DNA of 29,748 nucleotides from CALARM01 sp964431735 (GTDB lineage: Bacteria; Vulcanimicrobiota; SpSt-956; JAKJGF01): NCBI GenBank assembly GCA_964431735.1, contig CAYSLJ010000093.1, positions 1 through 29,748 of the forward strand, read 5' to 3'. Made by a program: the position numbers and the translations under genes. This document shows positions 7,297 through 14,618 of this stretch, in pieces (within the stretch, counting starts at the first letter, position 1; every line of letters starts with the position of its first letter). A model generated the notes under the pieces. It saw nothing but the letters and a program-made list of their open reading frames with translations, searched no databases and was not told where the DNA came from.

Positions 7297-9636
7297 AAAA
7301 GTTCCCGTATCATCTTCCCCTTTAAGAGTAGTTTCTTCTATTACACCTTCGCCTATTCTCCATCCATGGTTCTGCCACAACAGTACATAAACACCCTGGA
7401 ATACTCCAAGATAGGAACCGTTTTCTCCTGATTTTTCTGCTGTAAGATAAACCTTGACCCTGATAGATGTATCTGATGTTTCAAGTATTCTCACACTGGA
7501 AACTTTAATCTTACTTAAAGCTTTGAATTTTTCTGTAAAATTTTCAAGTGTTGTTGCTTTCTGCTTATCGTCACTTAAAAGGGAATAGGCCTGATTATAA
7601 TTTTTACTTTCTATATTTTGAAAAAATAGATAAGTTGTATCTACTGCCGCTACCTGAGGATCTTCATCTGGTGACGGAAGGGATGGTTTCGACGTAGTTT
7701 CCTCTATGGGAGTCCGAGTTGTTTCTTCACCGGGAGTCTCTTCAGGAGAAGGGCTACTTTGAGCAGTCTGACCTGATGTACGGCCTGATACCATGAAATC
7801 TACTACCAGGTCATCTGATTCCAGATTGGACAGTACAGAGGAGAATGTCTTTATGTAATCCTCGTTTCCTCTTATTTCAGCTATTTTAATTGCCCTGTTA
7901 AGAGATGCTCTGCTTTTTTCTATCTGTGCCGATTTGAGATATGCCAGACCAATATTGTAGTGCAGAGCAGGATCTTCCGGATCTACGGTAATTGCCTTTT
8001 CCAGTGATTTAATTGCCATTGTCATCTGATTATTATTATAATACTGAAGTGCCCTGCGTACTTCTGTACTTTTCGTAGCATAATTTTCCTTTGCCAGTTG
8101 ACTGAATTCCGTAGCTTTTAGTTTATGATCCAGTTTTGCACATATTAAAGACAGGTTGTCATAGGCTTCTGCATAATTCAGATTAATATTTACGGCCAGT
8201 TGGAATTGTTTCATTGCATCTTCTTCTCTTCCCTGACGATCATATAACTGACCCAGATGGTTTCTGGCCTGAGCATAATCAGGAGCAAATTTTAGAGCCT
8301 TTTCTATAAGTTTTATCGCTTCATCCAGCTTCCCGTCTTTTTCTGCTTTCAGTCCCTGAAAATAATATTCTTCAGATTTACTGTCCCATGTCGATCCATC
8401 ATCATATTTAAAATATTTCAGCCCTATCAGTATCGCTGTTGAAGCAACAATAACGGTGAATAGAGAAAGAAAAATAAGTCTTTTTCTTATATTAACTTCA
8501 CCTGAAGGGACAGTCTTTTTTTCTATTTTTTTGAAGTGCCCCGTTTTGGGGGGCGACAGGGCCGGTTCTTCCTGTTTTTTTTCTGTTATGTCTTTCTTTA
8601 TCTTATCTTTATCGTCACTATCAATCTTCTGGCTTCTTCCCGGAACAATTTTATCAAGAAGTTGTCTGGCAGGAGATGTTTTATCCCATTTTATTGCTTT
8701 TTCCAGTGTTTCCACAGCTTTTTCCTTGAGTTGTTCTTCATAAAATCTTTCTCCTGCTTTGAAATACTGCTGTCCTATTTTCCCCTGCAACGGGAGATTT
8801 GGATTTAATTTTAAAGCAGTTTCATAGTTCTCTGCTGCTTCCAGATACTTTTCTTCTTTATTTTTTCTGCTTCCTTTCCGGGAGAATATTTTGGCCAGTC
8901 TGGACTTATGCTCCTGTCCTTTTACTTCGTTTAAGTCCAGGTCTGCCAGCAGCTCAAAGGCTTCTTCCGGATTTTCACTGTTATATGTATTGAATATTGC
9001 ATCCAGAGTTGAAGTGCCTTCGACAGGAGCTTTTTTTGAACGTTCTTCTATCTTAAAAGGAGCAACTGTTTTCATAAGTGTGGCATCTTCTTTTATATCT
9101 ACCGATTGATTAATAAATTCCATTACATATGGATTGCCGGGGCGTTGAAGATCATATTCCTTATAAAAAGTTATAGCTTTTTCTATTACCCCTTCCAATC
9201 TGTGGAGACTTGCCATGTTATAATTAATAGCAGGTGATGTACTGTCTATTTTATATGCCTTCTGTAATACAAGTTTTGCATAGTTATTTTTCCCAAGACT
9301 TAAGTGACATACACCGAGATTATTCATTGCAATACTGTCTGCCGGTCTTAATTCTATGACTTTTTCCCATAATTTAACAGACTCTTCGAAATTTTGAATA
9401 TTAAGATAAGCAAGAGCCAGATTAAATAAACTCTGAGTATCAGAAGGTTTTTCAGAAAGATTTTTCTTCAGAACCGGTATGACAGAACTCACTATTTCTT
9501 TTCTGGCATAGGGGAATTTACTTTTTTTGCGGCTTTCTTCATCCATAAAAAGAGCATCTCTTGAAAAACTGTTACATTCAAAACAGAAATTTTTCTTTTT
9601 ACTCAGAGAAGTTGAACAAAAAGGGCATTTTTCCAT
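7294..9636 (-). CDS. Zinc-ribbon, TPR-rich single-span membrane protein with NTF2-like C-terminus
   Basis: 780 residues. An N-terminal zinc ribbon (C4, C7, C18, C21) is followed by TPR repeats (about 65-165 and 255-320), a basic linker, one membrane helix (about 385-408), further TPR repeats (about 420-590), a Ser/Thr/Pro/Glu-rich linker (615-660) and a C-terminal domain (about 660-770) resembling the NTF2-like/DUF4878 fold (YLFFQNIESKNYNQAYSLL and WRIGEGVI). TPR domains on both sides of the membrane helix suggest a scaffold linking cytoplasmic and external partners. The parts match those of the protein at 16509-18353. The ATG at 9636 has AAGGAGA rather far upstream (about 18 bases). It lies 59 bases after rpiB on the same strand, possibly in one operon. 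The specific function is unknown. Confidence 0.8.
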   Translation of the reverse strand: MEKCPFCSTSLSKKKNFCFECNSFSRDALFMDEESRKKSKFPYARKEIVSSVIPVLKKNLSEKPSDTQSLFNLALAYLNIQNFEESVKLWEKVIELRPADSIAMNNLGVCHLSLGKNNYAKLVLQKAYKIDSTSPAINYNMASLHRLEGVIEKAITFYKEYDLQRPGNPYVMEFINQSVDIKEDATLMKTVAPFKIEERSKKAPVEGTSTLDAIFNTYNSENPEEAFELLADLDLNEVKGQEHKSRLAKIFSRKGSRKNKEEKYLEAAENYETALKLNPNLPLQGKIGQQYFKAGERFYEEQLKEKAVETLEKAIKWDKTSPARQLLDKIVPGRSQKIDSDDKDKIKKDITEKKQEEPALSPPKTGHFKKIEKKTVPSGEVNIRKRLIFLSLFTVIVASTAILIGLKYFKYDDGSTWDSKSEEYYFQGLKAEKDGKLDEAIKLIEKALKFAPDYAQARNHLGQLYDRQGREEDAMKQFQLAVNINLNYAEAYDNLSLICAKLDHKLKATEFSQLAKENYATKSTEVRRALQYYNNNQMTMAIKSLEKAITVDPEDPALHYNIGLAYLKSAQIEKSRASLNRAIKIAEIRGNEDYIKTFSSVLSNLESDDLVVDFMVSGRTSGQTAQSSPSPEETPGEETTRTPIEETTSKPSLPSPDEDPQVAAVDTTYLFFQNIESKNYNQAYSLLSDDKQKATTLENFTEKFKALSKIKVSSVRILETSDTSIRVKVYLTAEKSGENGSYLGVFQGVYVLLWQNHGWRIGEGVIEETTLKGEDDTGTF

Positions 9637-9695
9637 ATTAATTTAATTTTTTTTCTCCTTTGCAATATCTGTCATAGAATCATTTACTATAGTAG

Positions 9696-10145
9696 CTAAA
9701 ACATTTTTTCAATAGTTTTTATCTTTTCAATTCTCCTTACATGCCGTCCTTCTTCGAAATCCGTTTCCAGCCAGGCTTTAAGAATATCTTCCACATCATC
9801 TTCCAGGGGGAGTCGTCCCGGAAGAACAAGTATATTCGCATCATTATGGGCCCGTGAAAGTTTCGCAGCTTCTTTACTGTAACAGAGAGCGGCTCTTACA
9901 GAGGGGAATTTATTTGCCGCTATGGATATACCTATACCTGAACCGCATAATAGAATACCTCTGCTGAAGGTACCTCTGGAAATTTCACCGGCAACCTGTT
10001 GTGCTATATCAGGATAATCTACTGAATGTTCGCTCGATGAAGTTCCAACATCATTGATCTCTATATTCAGTGACCTGAGAATTTTTTTTACCTCTTCTTT
10101 TTTTTCATATGCAGCATGGTCGCTGCCTATAATAATATGTTTCAT
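9696..10145 (-). CDS. rpiB: Ribose-5-phosphate isomerase B
   Basis: 149 residues, the usual length for RpiB/LacAB sugar-phosphate isomerases. It interconverts ribose 5-phosphate and ribulose 5-phosphate in the cytoplasm (non-oxidative pentose phosphate pathway). Visible family features are the N-terminal IIIGSDHAAYEKKEEV, the catalytic-cysteine loop GILLCGSGIGISIAANK, the R-A-H-N-D-A-N-I-L segment, and a C-terminal FEEGRHVRRI, the RHxxRI signature of the family. The ATG at 10145 has AAGGAAAT eight bases or so upstream. RpiB is favoured over allose-6-phosphate isomerase, which is very similar, because there is no allose gene context. Confidence 0.95.
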   Translation of the reverse strand: MKHIIIGSDHAAYEKKEEVKKILRSLNIEINDVGTSSSEHSVDYPDIAQQVAGEISRGTFSRGILLCGSGIGISIAANKFPSVRAALCYSKEAAKLSRAHNDANILVLPGRLPLEDDVEDILKAWLETDFEEGRHVRRIEKIKTIEKMF

Positions 10146-10186
10146 GATTATTTCCTTTTTATTAATTATTATTTATATGAGAATCG

Positions 10187-10245
10187 TTCAGTGGTGAACG
10201 GTGAACAGTTATTTTTATTAATCACCTGTATTCACCTATCACCAT
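10187..10245. repeat. Inverted GTGAACG heptamers forming a hairpin upstream of rpiB
   Basis: The left arm TGGTGAACGGTGAACAG (10192-10208) pairs imperfectly with CTGTATTCACCTATCACCA (10226-10244) across an AT-rich loop. It lies downstream of csm5 and upstream of rpiB, so it may end the csm transcript or occupy the rpiB leader. Confidence 0.65.
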
Positions 10246-10299
10246 TAAATAAAATTCTCTCTTGTAAAATATTTCCCTTCTTCATTTATCAGTAATGCA

Positions 10300-11532
10300 T
10301 TACAAAACACTCTTAACCGAAATTTTAACCCATCCGGGAGGATATAAAGGTTTATCTTCAGCAAATATTATTCTTCTTGTTTTAGGAAATGGTATAACTA
10401 TTGTTTCTTCCCCGGCAAGCTGATCAATCCTGCAGGCAGGGCAGAAATATGTGTCTTTTTTGTTATAACTTGGTGAAACTTCACTGTCACATAATAAATG
10501 GATTCTTATCTTTCTTTTACCAAGATTGAAATAGCGACGTATATTTTCCATTTCGTCTGAAAAGGTATGAGTAACAGTTTTACTTTCAAACCCTGTACCC
10601 CATCCTATCTGAAGAAGAAATTGATTTTCTTCAAGTTTTAGATCTTCAAGTTTTTTGTACCATGCTGATATTTCGTTCTGGTCACAGTCTCTGAAAAATT
10701 TTATTTCTTTTTTAATTTTTTCATTACTGTATTTTCTGCACAGGTGAGAGAAATTTTTTATAATGTCTTTTTGTTCAGTATATCCGAGTCTTTCTGACAT
10801 TACAGGTGTATCCTGCAAAAGGTAATTGTCTATTTTTATAGTCCCTTCCAATCTTTTTTCTTCCTCCTGAGATGGTTTTATTGTTTCAATATATAATTTG
10901 AATTTTTTCCATGTTACGCCGTTTTTTAAATTGGCTGACATTACTCTTATCTCTGATATTTGAAGTGAAGAGGAAGGTATGGAAGTAGTATCAGATATCT
11001 GAAGGGCTCTCAGGGAACTGTATCCGTTTTTGCCGCCGAATAGAGATCTTTCTATATCTCCGCCAATGTCACTGCTTATCTGTATAAATATTTTTTTTCT
11101 TTCCTGACCTGATAATTGTTTAAATGCCTTTTTAAGTTTTTCTTTGCTGAAATTTATTTTTTCCTTTGAGTCCAGTAATTCCCGAAGAAGACATGTTCTT
11201 ATGGCACCTTTAATAGAACTTCCTGTCATGTAAGGTTCGTAATAGATGGATTTTATATGAGTCAGTATTTCCTGGGGATTATAATTACATGGTATAATAT
11301 ATTTATATAAACTCTCTTTTGAAGTATCCCGCTTTACATCTGGTATGGTTTTTATAAAATTTTCCAGATCTTCTCTTTCGGAAATAGAGGATAAAAACTC
11401 TTTTATATCTATGGTATATAATTTACCTGAAGAAACAAAATATTCTCTTTCCCTGAGTTTTTCTCCAATACCTATATGAGTCGGAGTCAGTACTTCTACT
11501 GTGTAGGTAAAATATTGATATTTTGAAGACAT
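10300..11532 (-). CDS. csm5: Csm5, Cas7-group RAMP subunit of a type III-A complex
   Basis: 410 residues, typical of Csm5, the crRNA 3'-end subunit of type III-A effectors. Hallmarks are the N-terminal TPTHIGIGEKL (16-26), GKLYTIDIKEFL, and GSSIKGAIRTCLL (104-116), which matches the family motif GSSIKGAIRT. The C-terminal CPAC (364-367), PKTRR (383-387) and PPGWVKI (398-404) are also characteristic. The start ATG lies just after a GCTGAAA heptamer array that occupies the 87-base gap from csm3. It is the last gene of the module on this strand, and no cas6 or csm6 follows. Identification is firm; in vivo guide source is unknown. Confidence 0.93.
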   Translation of the reverse strand: MSSKYQYFTYTVEVLTPTHIGIGEKLREREYFVSSGKLYTIDIKEFLSSISEREDLENFIKTIPDVKRDTSKESLYKYIIPCNYNPQEILTHIKSIYYEPYMTGSSIKGAIRTCLLRELLDSKEKINFSKEKLKKAFKQLSGQERKKIFIQISSDIGGDIERSLFGGKNGYSSLRALQISDTTSIPSSSLQISEIRVMSANLKNGVTWKKFKLYIETIKPSQEEEKRLEGTIKIDNYLLQDTPVMSERLGYTEQKDIIKNFSHLCRKYSNEKIKKEIKFFRDCDQNEISAWYKKLEDLKLEENQFLLQIGWGTGFESKTVTHTFSDEMENIRRYFNLGKRKIRIHLLCDSEVSPSYNKKDTYFCPACRIDQLAGEETIVIPFPKTRRIIFAEDKPLYPPGWVKISVKSVL

Positions 11533-11539
11533 GTTTTTT

Positions 11540-11616
11540 AGCTTTCAGCTTTCAGCTTTCAGCTTTCAGCTTTTTATTAACTTTTTCTGATAGCTGATAG
11601 CTGACTGCTGATTGCT
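11540..11616. repeat. Facing heptamer arrays between csm3 and csm5
   Basis: Four and a half perfect copies of AGCTTTC (11540-11574) are followed by TGATAGC, TGATAGC, TGACTGC and TGATTGC units (about 11589-11616). Read on the gene strand, an ATCAGC array follows the csm3 stop and a GCTGAAA array precedes the csm5 start. The arms AGCTATCAG and CTGAAAGCT can pair, giving a stem-loop inside the operon. Confidence 0.85.
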
Positions 11617-11619
11617 ATT

Positions 11620-12492
11620 TTATTTAAAAATCCATTTTTCAAGTATGGATTTAATTCCCGTCTTATAAGGTTTTATTCTGAATTTACTTTCTATTGATTT
11701 CAGGTAATCAATGGATGCAATATTGAGTTCCTCCAGGATATGATCCTCTTCCGGTTCTTTTTCAAGTCCTTCCAGTATATCTCTGTATTTTCTTGATTTT
11801 ACCGTGATTTTTATATTTTTAAATTTAACCTTTCCATATCCCCTTGAACCCATACCTCCGAGATAATCATGTTCAAGCATGACAAGACCCTGAATAAAAT
11901 ACCAGAGCAGAATTACATCCTGAGGGATAAAAAGATTGAATATAAACTCACAGGGACTGAATATTACTTCTGCAGGAACTCTTTCAAACTGTCTGGGCAC
12001 GGCAGATGAAGTAATTCTGTCTATTGTAGCTTCCCATTTCAATTCACTGTATGGAAAATCTGTGTTTAGCTCTGAAAGACTTTTTGTTCTACCTGTTTTT
12101 TTTCTGTCAGGATCGAGAGGAATATCTCTTACAAGCAATCGGGAAGGGTAGGAAAAATTACCTTCCGGGTCAACACGATGGGATACTCCGAAAATCTGAC
12201 ATACCTCGCAGGAAGAATAATTTGTTTCATCATTACATTCATGAATATATACATCAGGTTTCTTTATTACTTTATTCTGTTCTTTACCGAGATCTTTTTC
12301 AATAAGTGATCTTAATTTCCCTCTCAGGGAAGAACCCGGTATATAAGGTAAACCTGTAACTGAATTTCTTACTACAAGTTTATCTATACCTGCAATTTCA
12401 AGCCACGAACTCATTCCTCCTATATAAAGGCCTGTTTTTGTTTCTATATCTCCTGTAATTATTATCTTTCCGAGTAATTCTATAGTTCTCAA
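11620..12492 (-). CDS. csm3: Csm3, backbone Cas7 subunit with intact RNase aspartate
   Basis: 290 residues. Csm3 forms the repeated backbone of type III-A complexes and cuts target RNA every six nucleotides. Seen here are TGLYIGG (20-26), the catalytic-loop AGIDKLVVR with Asp37 aligned to the active Asp33 of Streptococcus thermophilus Csm3, YIPGSSLRGKLRSL (50-63), a Zn-ligand set His84/Cys86/Cys95/Cys98, the IDRITSSAVPRQFERVP segment, and the glycine-rich loop YLGGMGSRGYGKV (210-222). It is longer than usual by about 60 residues at the C-terminus. The TTG start is preceded by AGAGGT seven bases away. The conserved Asp indicates that RNA-guided target RNA cleavage is retained. Confidence 0.95.
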   Translation of the reverse strand: MRTIELLGKIIITGDIETKTGLYIGGMSSWLEIAGIDKLVVRNSVTGLPYIPGSSLRGKLRSLIEKDLGKEQNKVIKKPDVYIHECNDETNYSSCEVCQIFGVSHRVDPEGNFSYPSRLLVRDIPLDPDRKKTGRTKSLSELNTDFPYSELKWEATIDRITSSAVPRQFERVPAEVIFSPCEFIFNLFIPQDVILLWYFIQGLVMLEHDYLGGMGSRGYGKVKFKNIKITVKSRKYRDILEGLEKEPEEDHILEELNIASIDYLKSIESKFRIKPYKTGIKSILEKWIFK

Positions 12493-12565
12493 TTTTTTAA
12501 CCTCTAAAAGTCTGTCATAGATTTTTTCTCTGATAAAGCTTTATTTTTTTAATATGCCGAAATCG

Positions 12566-13000
12566 CTAGACTTCCTTTTCTGCTGCCTGATGGTAGGCAA
12601 GAATGGATTCGAAAAAATCACAGAAATGTCTGAAATATATTTCACTGTCTCCAACATGATCGATGGATTCTAGTAATACATCTTTTAAATACTGAATTCC
12701 AAGATTACTGTCATTCTTTGCGGCTATAAATACCAGTTGTGGCTTTAAGAGCAATAATTTCTTTCTGTCAAAATTATCTATTTCAATTTTTTTTATTGCT
12801 CCAAAGATTTTCCTGATTTGATATGGGTAGAGACGCTCTTTTTTCGGTAATTCACGACCGATATAATTTCCTATTATCATGGCTGTAGAGATCATCTTTT
12901 CTACCTGTCCCGTAATTATATCAGGTATAATCTCTCTTACAGATTTCTTTGTCTTATCCTGTAATTCAACTTCTAAATCCAGTATATGAGTGTCTTTCAA
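12566..13000 (-). CDS. csm2: Csm2, small (Cas11) subunit of a type III-A complex
   Basis: 144 residues, helical, the right length for Csm2. Characteristic segments are QIRKIFGAIKKIE (61-73), LLKPQLVFIAAK (84-95) and HFCDFFESILAYH (125-137), matching the Csm2 pattern of an arginine-containing QIRK helix, LxPxLAYAA and FFEAIVAY. Csm2 lines the target RNA and crRNA groove and has no catalysis of its own. It starts with TTG eight bases after the csm4 stop; the AGAGG at the end of csm4 serves as the ribosome binding site, so translation is probably coupled. Its presence, together with csm5, is what makes this module III-A-like rather than III-B or III-D. Confidence 0.9.
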   Translation of the reverse strand: MKDTHILDLEVELQDKTKKSVREIIPDIITGQVEKMISTAMIIGNYIGRELPKKERLYPYQIRKIFGAIKKIEIDNFDRKKLLLLKPQLVFIAAKNDSNLGIQYLKDVLLESIDHVGDSEIYFRHFCDFFESILAYHQAAEKEV

Positions 13001-13008
13001 AGATTTAT

Positions 13009-14016
13009 TTACCTCTTTTCAAAAAAACTACCCCATACAGGGAAAGCTATTCCATACTGTACCAGTTCTTCTATCTCCTGATGAACTCCTTTAATAAGTC
13101 CTCCCCAGTAAGGCTTTGTTCCCGGGGAAGCAGGAAAAACAGAGCCCCTTCTGCACATTGCTACAGGGTATTTAAAAAAGTTCTCCATTGAAGCATAATG
13201 TCCTCCTAATTTCCCTACTTTAATAAGCAATTTATAACGACATTTTTCTATATCCTCTATTTCTCCTGCCAGAGGTATATAAGACGAAGCAATTGTCATA
13301 AAACCATTTACTTCACCTGTATACGTATGAAGACTTTCCTGTGGAGAAAGTTCTGTGAAACGGTCTATCAGAAACTGCCCTTTACCGCGGGAAGCTCCTC
13401 TTCCGTAACCGTTCATCCCTGTAAAAGTCAGAAGCTCTAAAAGTTTTTCTTCTGACCACCGGGAAATTATATATATATCCCATAATTCGTCTTCTTTCAG
13501 ACAATAATCTATGTCAGAGTTTATTCTATTACATTCATACTGATTCTTACCTGTAAGATAAAAACAGTCATTTTTATTGCATATACCTGATTTATCCTGA
13601 TCTTTTATATCTTTAAAATTTTCGGGACATATATTACATTCAAGGGAATCTTTTATTATATCTGTGAATGTCTTTTCCTGTTTTATAATCTTCCTGAACA
13701 TATCTTCAGGCAATAAGTCTCTTTCTAATATTTTTTTAACAGCTTTTACGGTTCTATTTATATTTGCAGAAGATTCTATGACATATTCTATTGTTTCCGT
13801 TGATATATCGCATAGAGGACAGGGAAGATAACCTGACGGGAAACCATCCGATATAATCAGAGGCGGCTCTGTGGAATACTCTTTTATAGTTCTTTCTACC
13901 TCTTCTTTACCGCAGAGATATTTTAATGCCCATATAATAGAACCCCATATTATATCTGCTTCCAGTGGTGTTTCAATAGAACTTTTCAATTTTATTGTAC
14001 ATTTATAGGCTTTCAT
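13009..14016 (-). CDS. csm4: Csm4, Cas5-group RAMP subunit of a type III-A complex
   Basis: 335 residues from the ATG at 14016, which reads MKAYKCTIKLKSS and follows a GGGAGGGAGAAAG stretch. The frame continues to 14052 but without a ribosome binding site. Csm4 caps the crRNA 5' tag and contacts Cas10. Diagnostic motifs are LEADIIWGSIIWAL (18-31), ISDGFPSGYLPCP (about 55-67), the glycine-rich loop NGYGRGASRGKGQF (202-215), KVGKLGGHYASMENFFK (about 266-282) and a terminal YGIAFPVWG. A cysteine-rich insert in the middle (CNICPENF...CNKNDCFY) is unusual and may bind zinc. The start overlaps the preceding gene by 14 bases, implying translational coupling. Confidence 0.9.
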   Translation of the reverse strand: MKAYKCTIKLKSSIETPLEADIIWGSIIWALKYLCGKEEVERTIKEYSTEPPLIISDGFPSGYLPCPLCDISTETIEYVIESSANINRTVKAVKKILERDLLPEDMFRKIIKQEKTFTDIIKDSLECNICPENFKDIKDQDKSGICNKNDCFYLTGKNQYECNRINSDIDYCLKEDELWDIYIISRWSEEKLLELLTFTGMNGYGRGASRGKGQFLIDRFTELSPQESLHTYTGEVNGFMTIASSYIPLAGEIEDIEKCRYKLLIKVGKLGGHYASMENFFKYPVAMCRRGSVFPASPGTKPYWGGLIKGVHQEIEELVQYGIAFPVWGSFFEKR

Positions 14017-14611
14017 TTCTGACAATTCTTTCTCCCTCCCATATCCATTCATCCGGAATTGACAGTTCTATATTATCTTCTCTCCTGAAGCATATGTTAA
14101 CGGACAGATCTGAGAAATTTACTTTTCCCTTTCCTCTGGTTCCGCCTCTGCCAAGATAATTTTCTTCAATTAATGTAAGACCTTCTATAATATATTTAAA
14201 ATTTTTACAGTCTCTTTTTCCTCTGTCTTTATTAAAGTCGAAGATCCTGTAAACCATTTCCATAGAAAATTCCGTATTTACCGGAATTGTTCTTATAAGG
14301 TTATTGCCTTCTGATTTGAATTCCCAGGAGAAATATCCTTTTTTTTCTACAGGTAATGAATCTTTTATTATCAGTCTCCTTTTATTATTGTTACCAGAGA
14401 TAAGACAGAGAAAGCATGAACTATCTTTGCATCTGTGACCTGTACGCAGATTTTCTCTTTCAATACCATAGTTCATAGAAAGAAGGTCTACCATCCTGTT
14501 TCTGAGCACAGAGGAAGTTATAACAGGTCCATCACAGCTATTCTTTAAATACATAGATGTTACTGTTTTAATTTTCCCTTTTAAGATTATACAGGCAACA
14601 AGTTTTTCCAT
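14003..14611 (-). CDS. Short Csm3-like RAMP lacking the catalytic loop
   Basis: 202 residues with a Csm3-like plan. An N-terminal strand (IILKGKIKT) is followed by DGPVITSSVLRNRMVDLL, which aligns with PYIPGSSLRGKLRSLI of Csm3. Then come a Cys cluster (C61, C66, C69) followed by RRLIIKDSL, as in Csm3 (CEVC...RLLVRDIPL), and a glycine-rich loop NYLGRGGTRGKGKV (151-164). Compared with csm3 in the same operon, about 20 residues including the loop with the catalytic Asp are absent, and the IDRIT/RQFERVP segment is eroded. It is probably a non-cutting Cas7 subunit placed between Cas10 and Csm4 or at one end of the filament. It lies 7 bases after the cas10-like stop and overlaps csm4. Some type III systems carry extra csm3-like genes; I do not recognise this exact form. 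Confidence 0.75.
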   Translation of the reverse strand: MEKLVACIILKGKIKTVTSMYLKNSCDGPVITSSVLRNRMVDLLSMNYGIERENLRTGHRCKDSSCFLCLISGNNNKRRLIIKDSLPVEKKGYFSWEFKSEGNNLIRTIPVNTEFSMEMVYRIFDFNKDRGKRDCKNFKYIIEGLTLIEENYLGRGGTRGKGKVNFSDLSVNICFRREDNIELSIPDEWIWEGERIVRNESL

Positions 14612-14618
14612 AATATCT

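Noticed and set aside
7294..9636. Csm6-like or CARF effector for the type III module
   Set aside because: Domains are zinc ribbon, TPR and NTF2-like; no CARF Rossmann pattern and no HEPN RxxxxH motif were seen.
11540..11616. Possible CRISPR leader or repeat near csm5
   Set aside because: It is the same heptamer family that occurs next to unrelated genes, without spacers.
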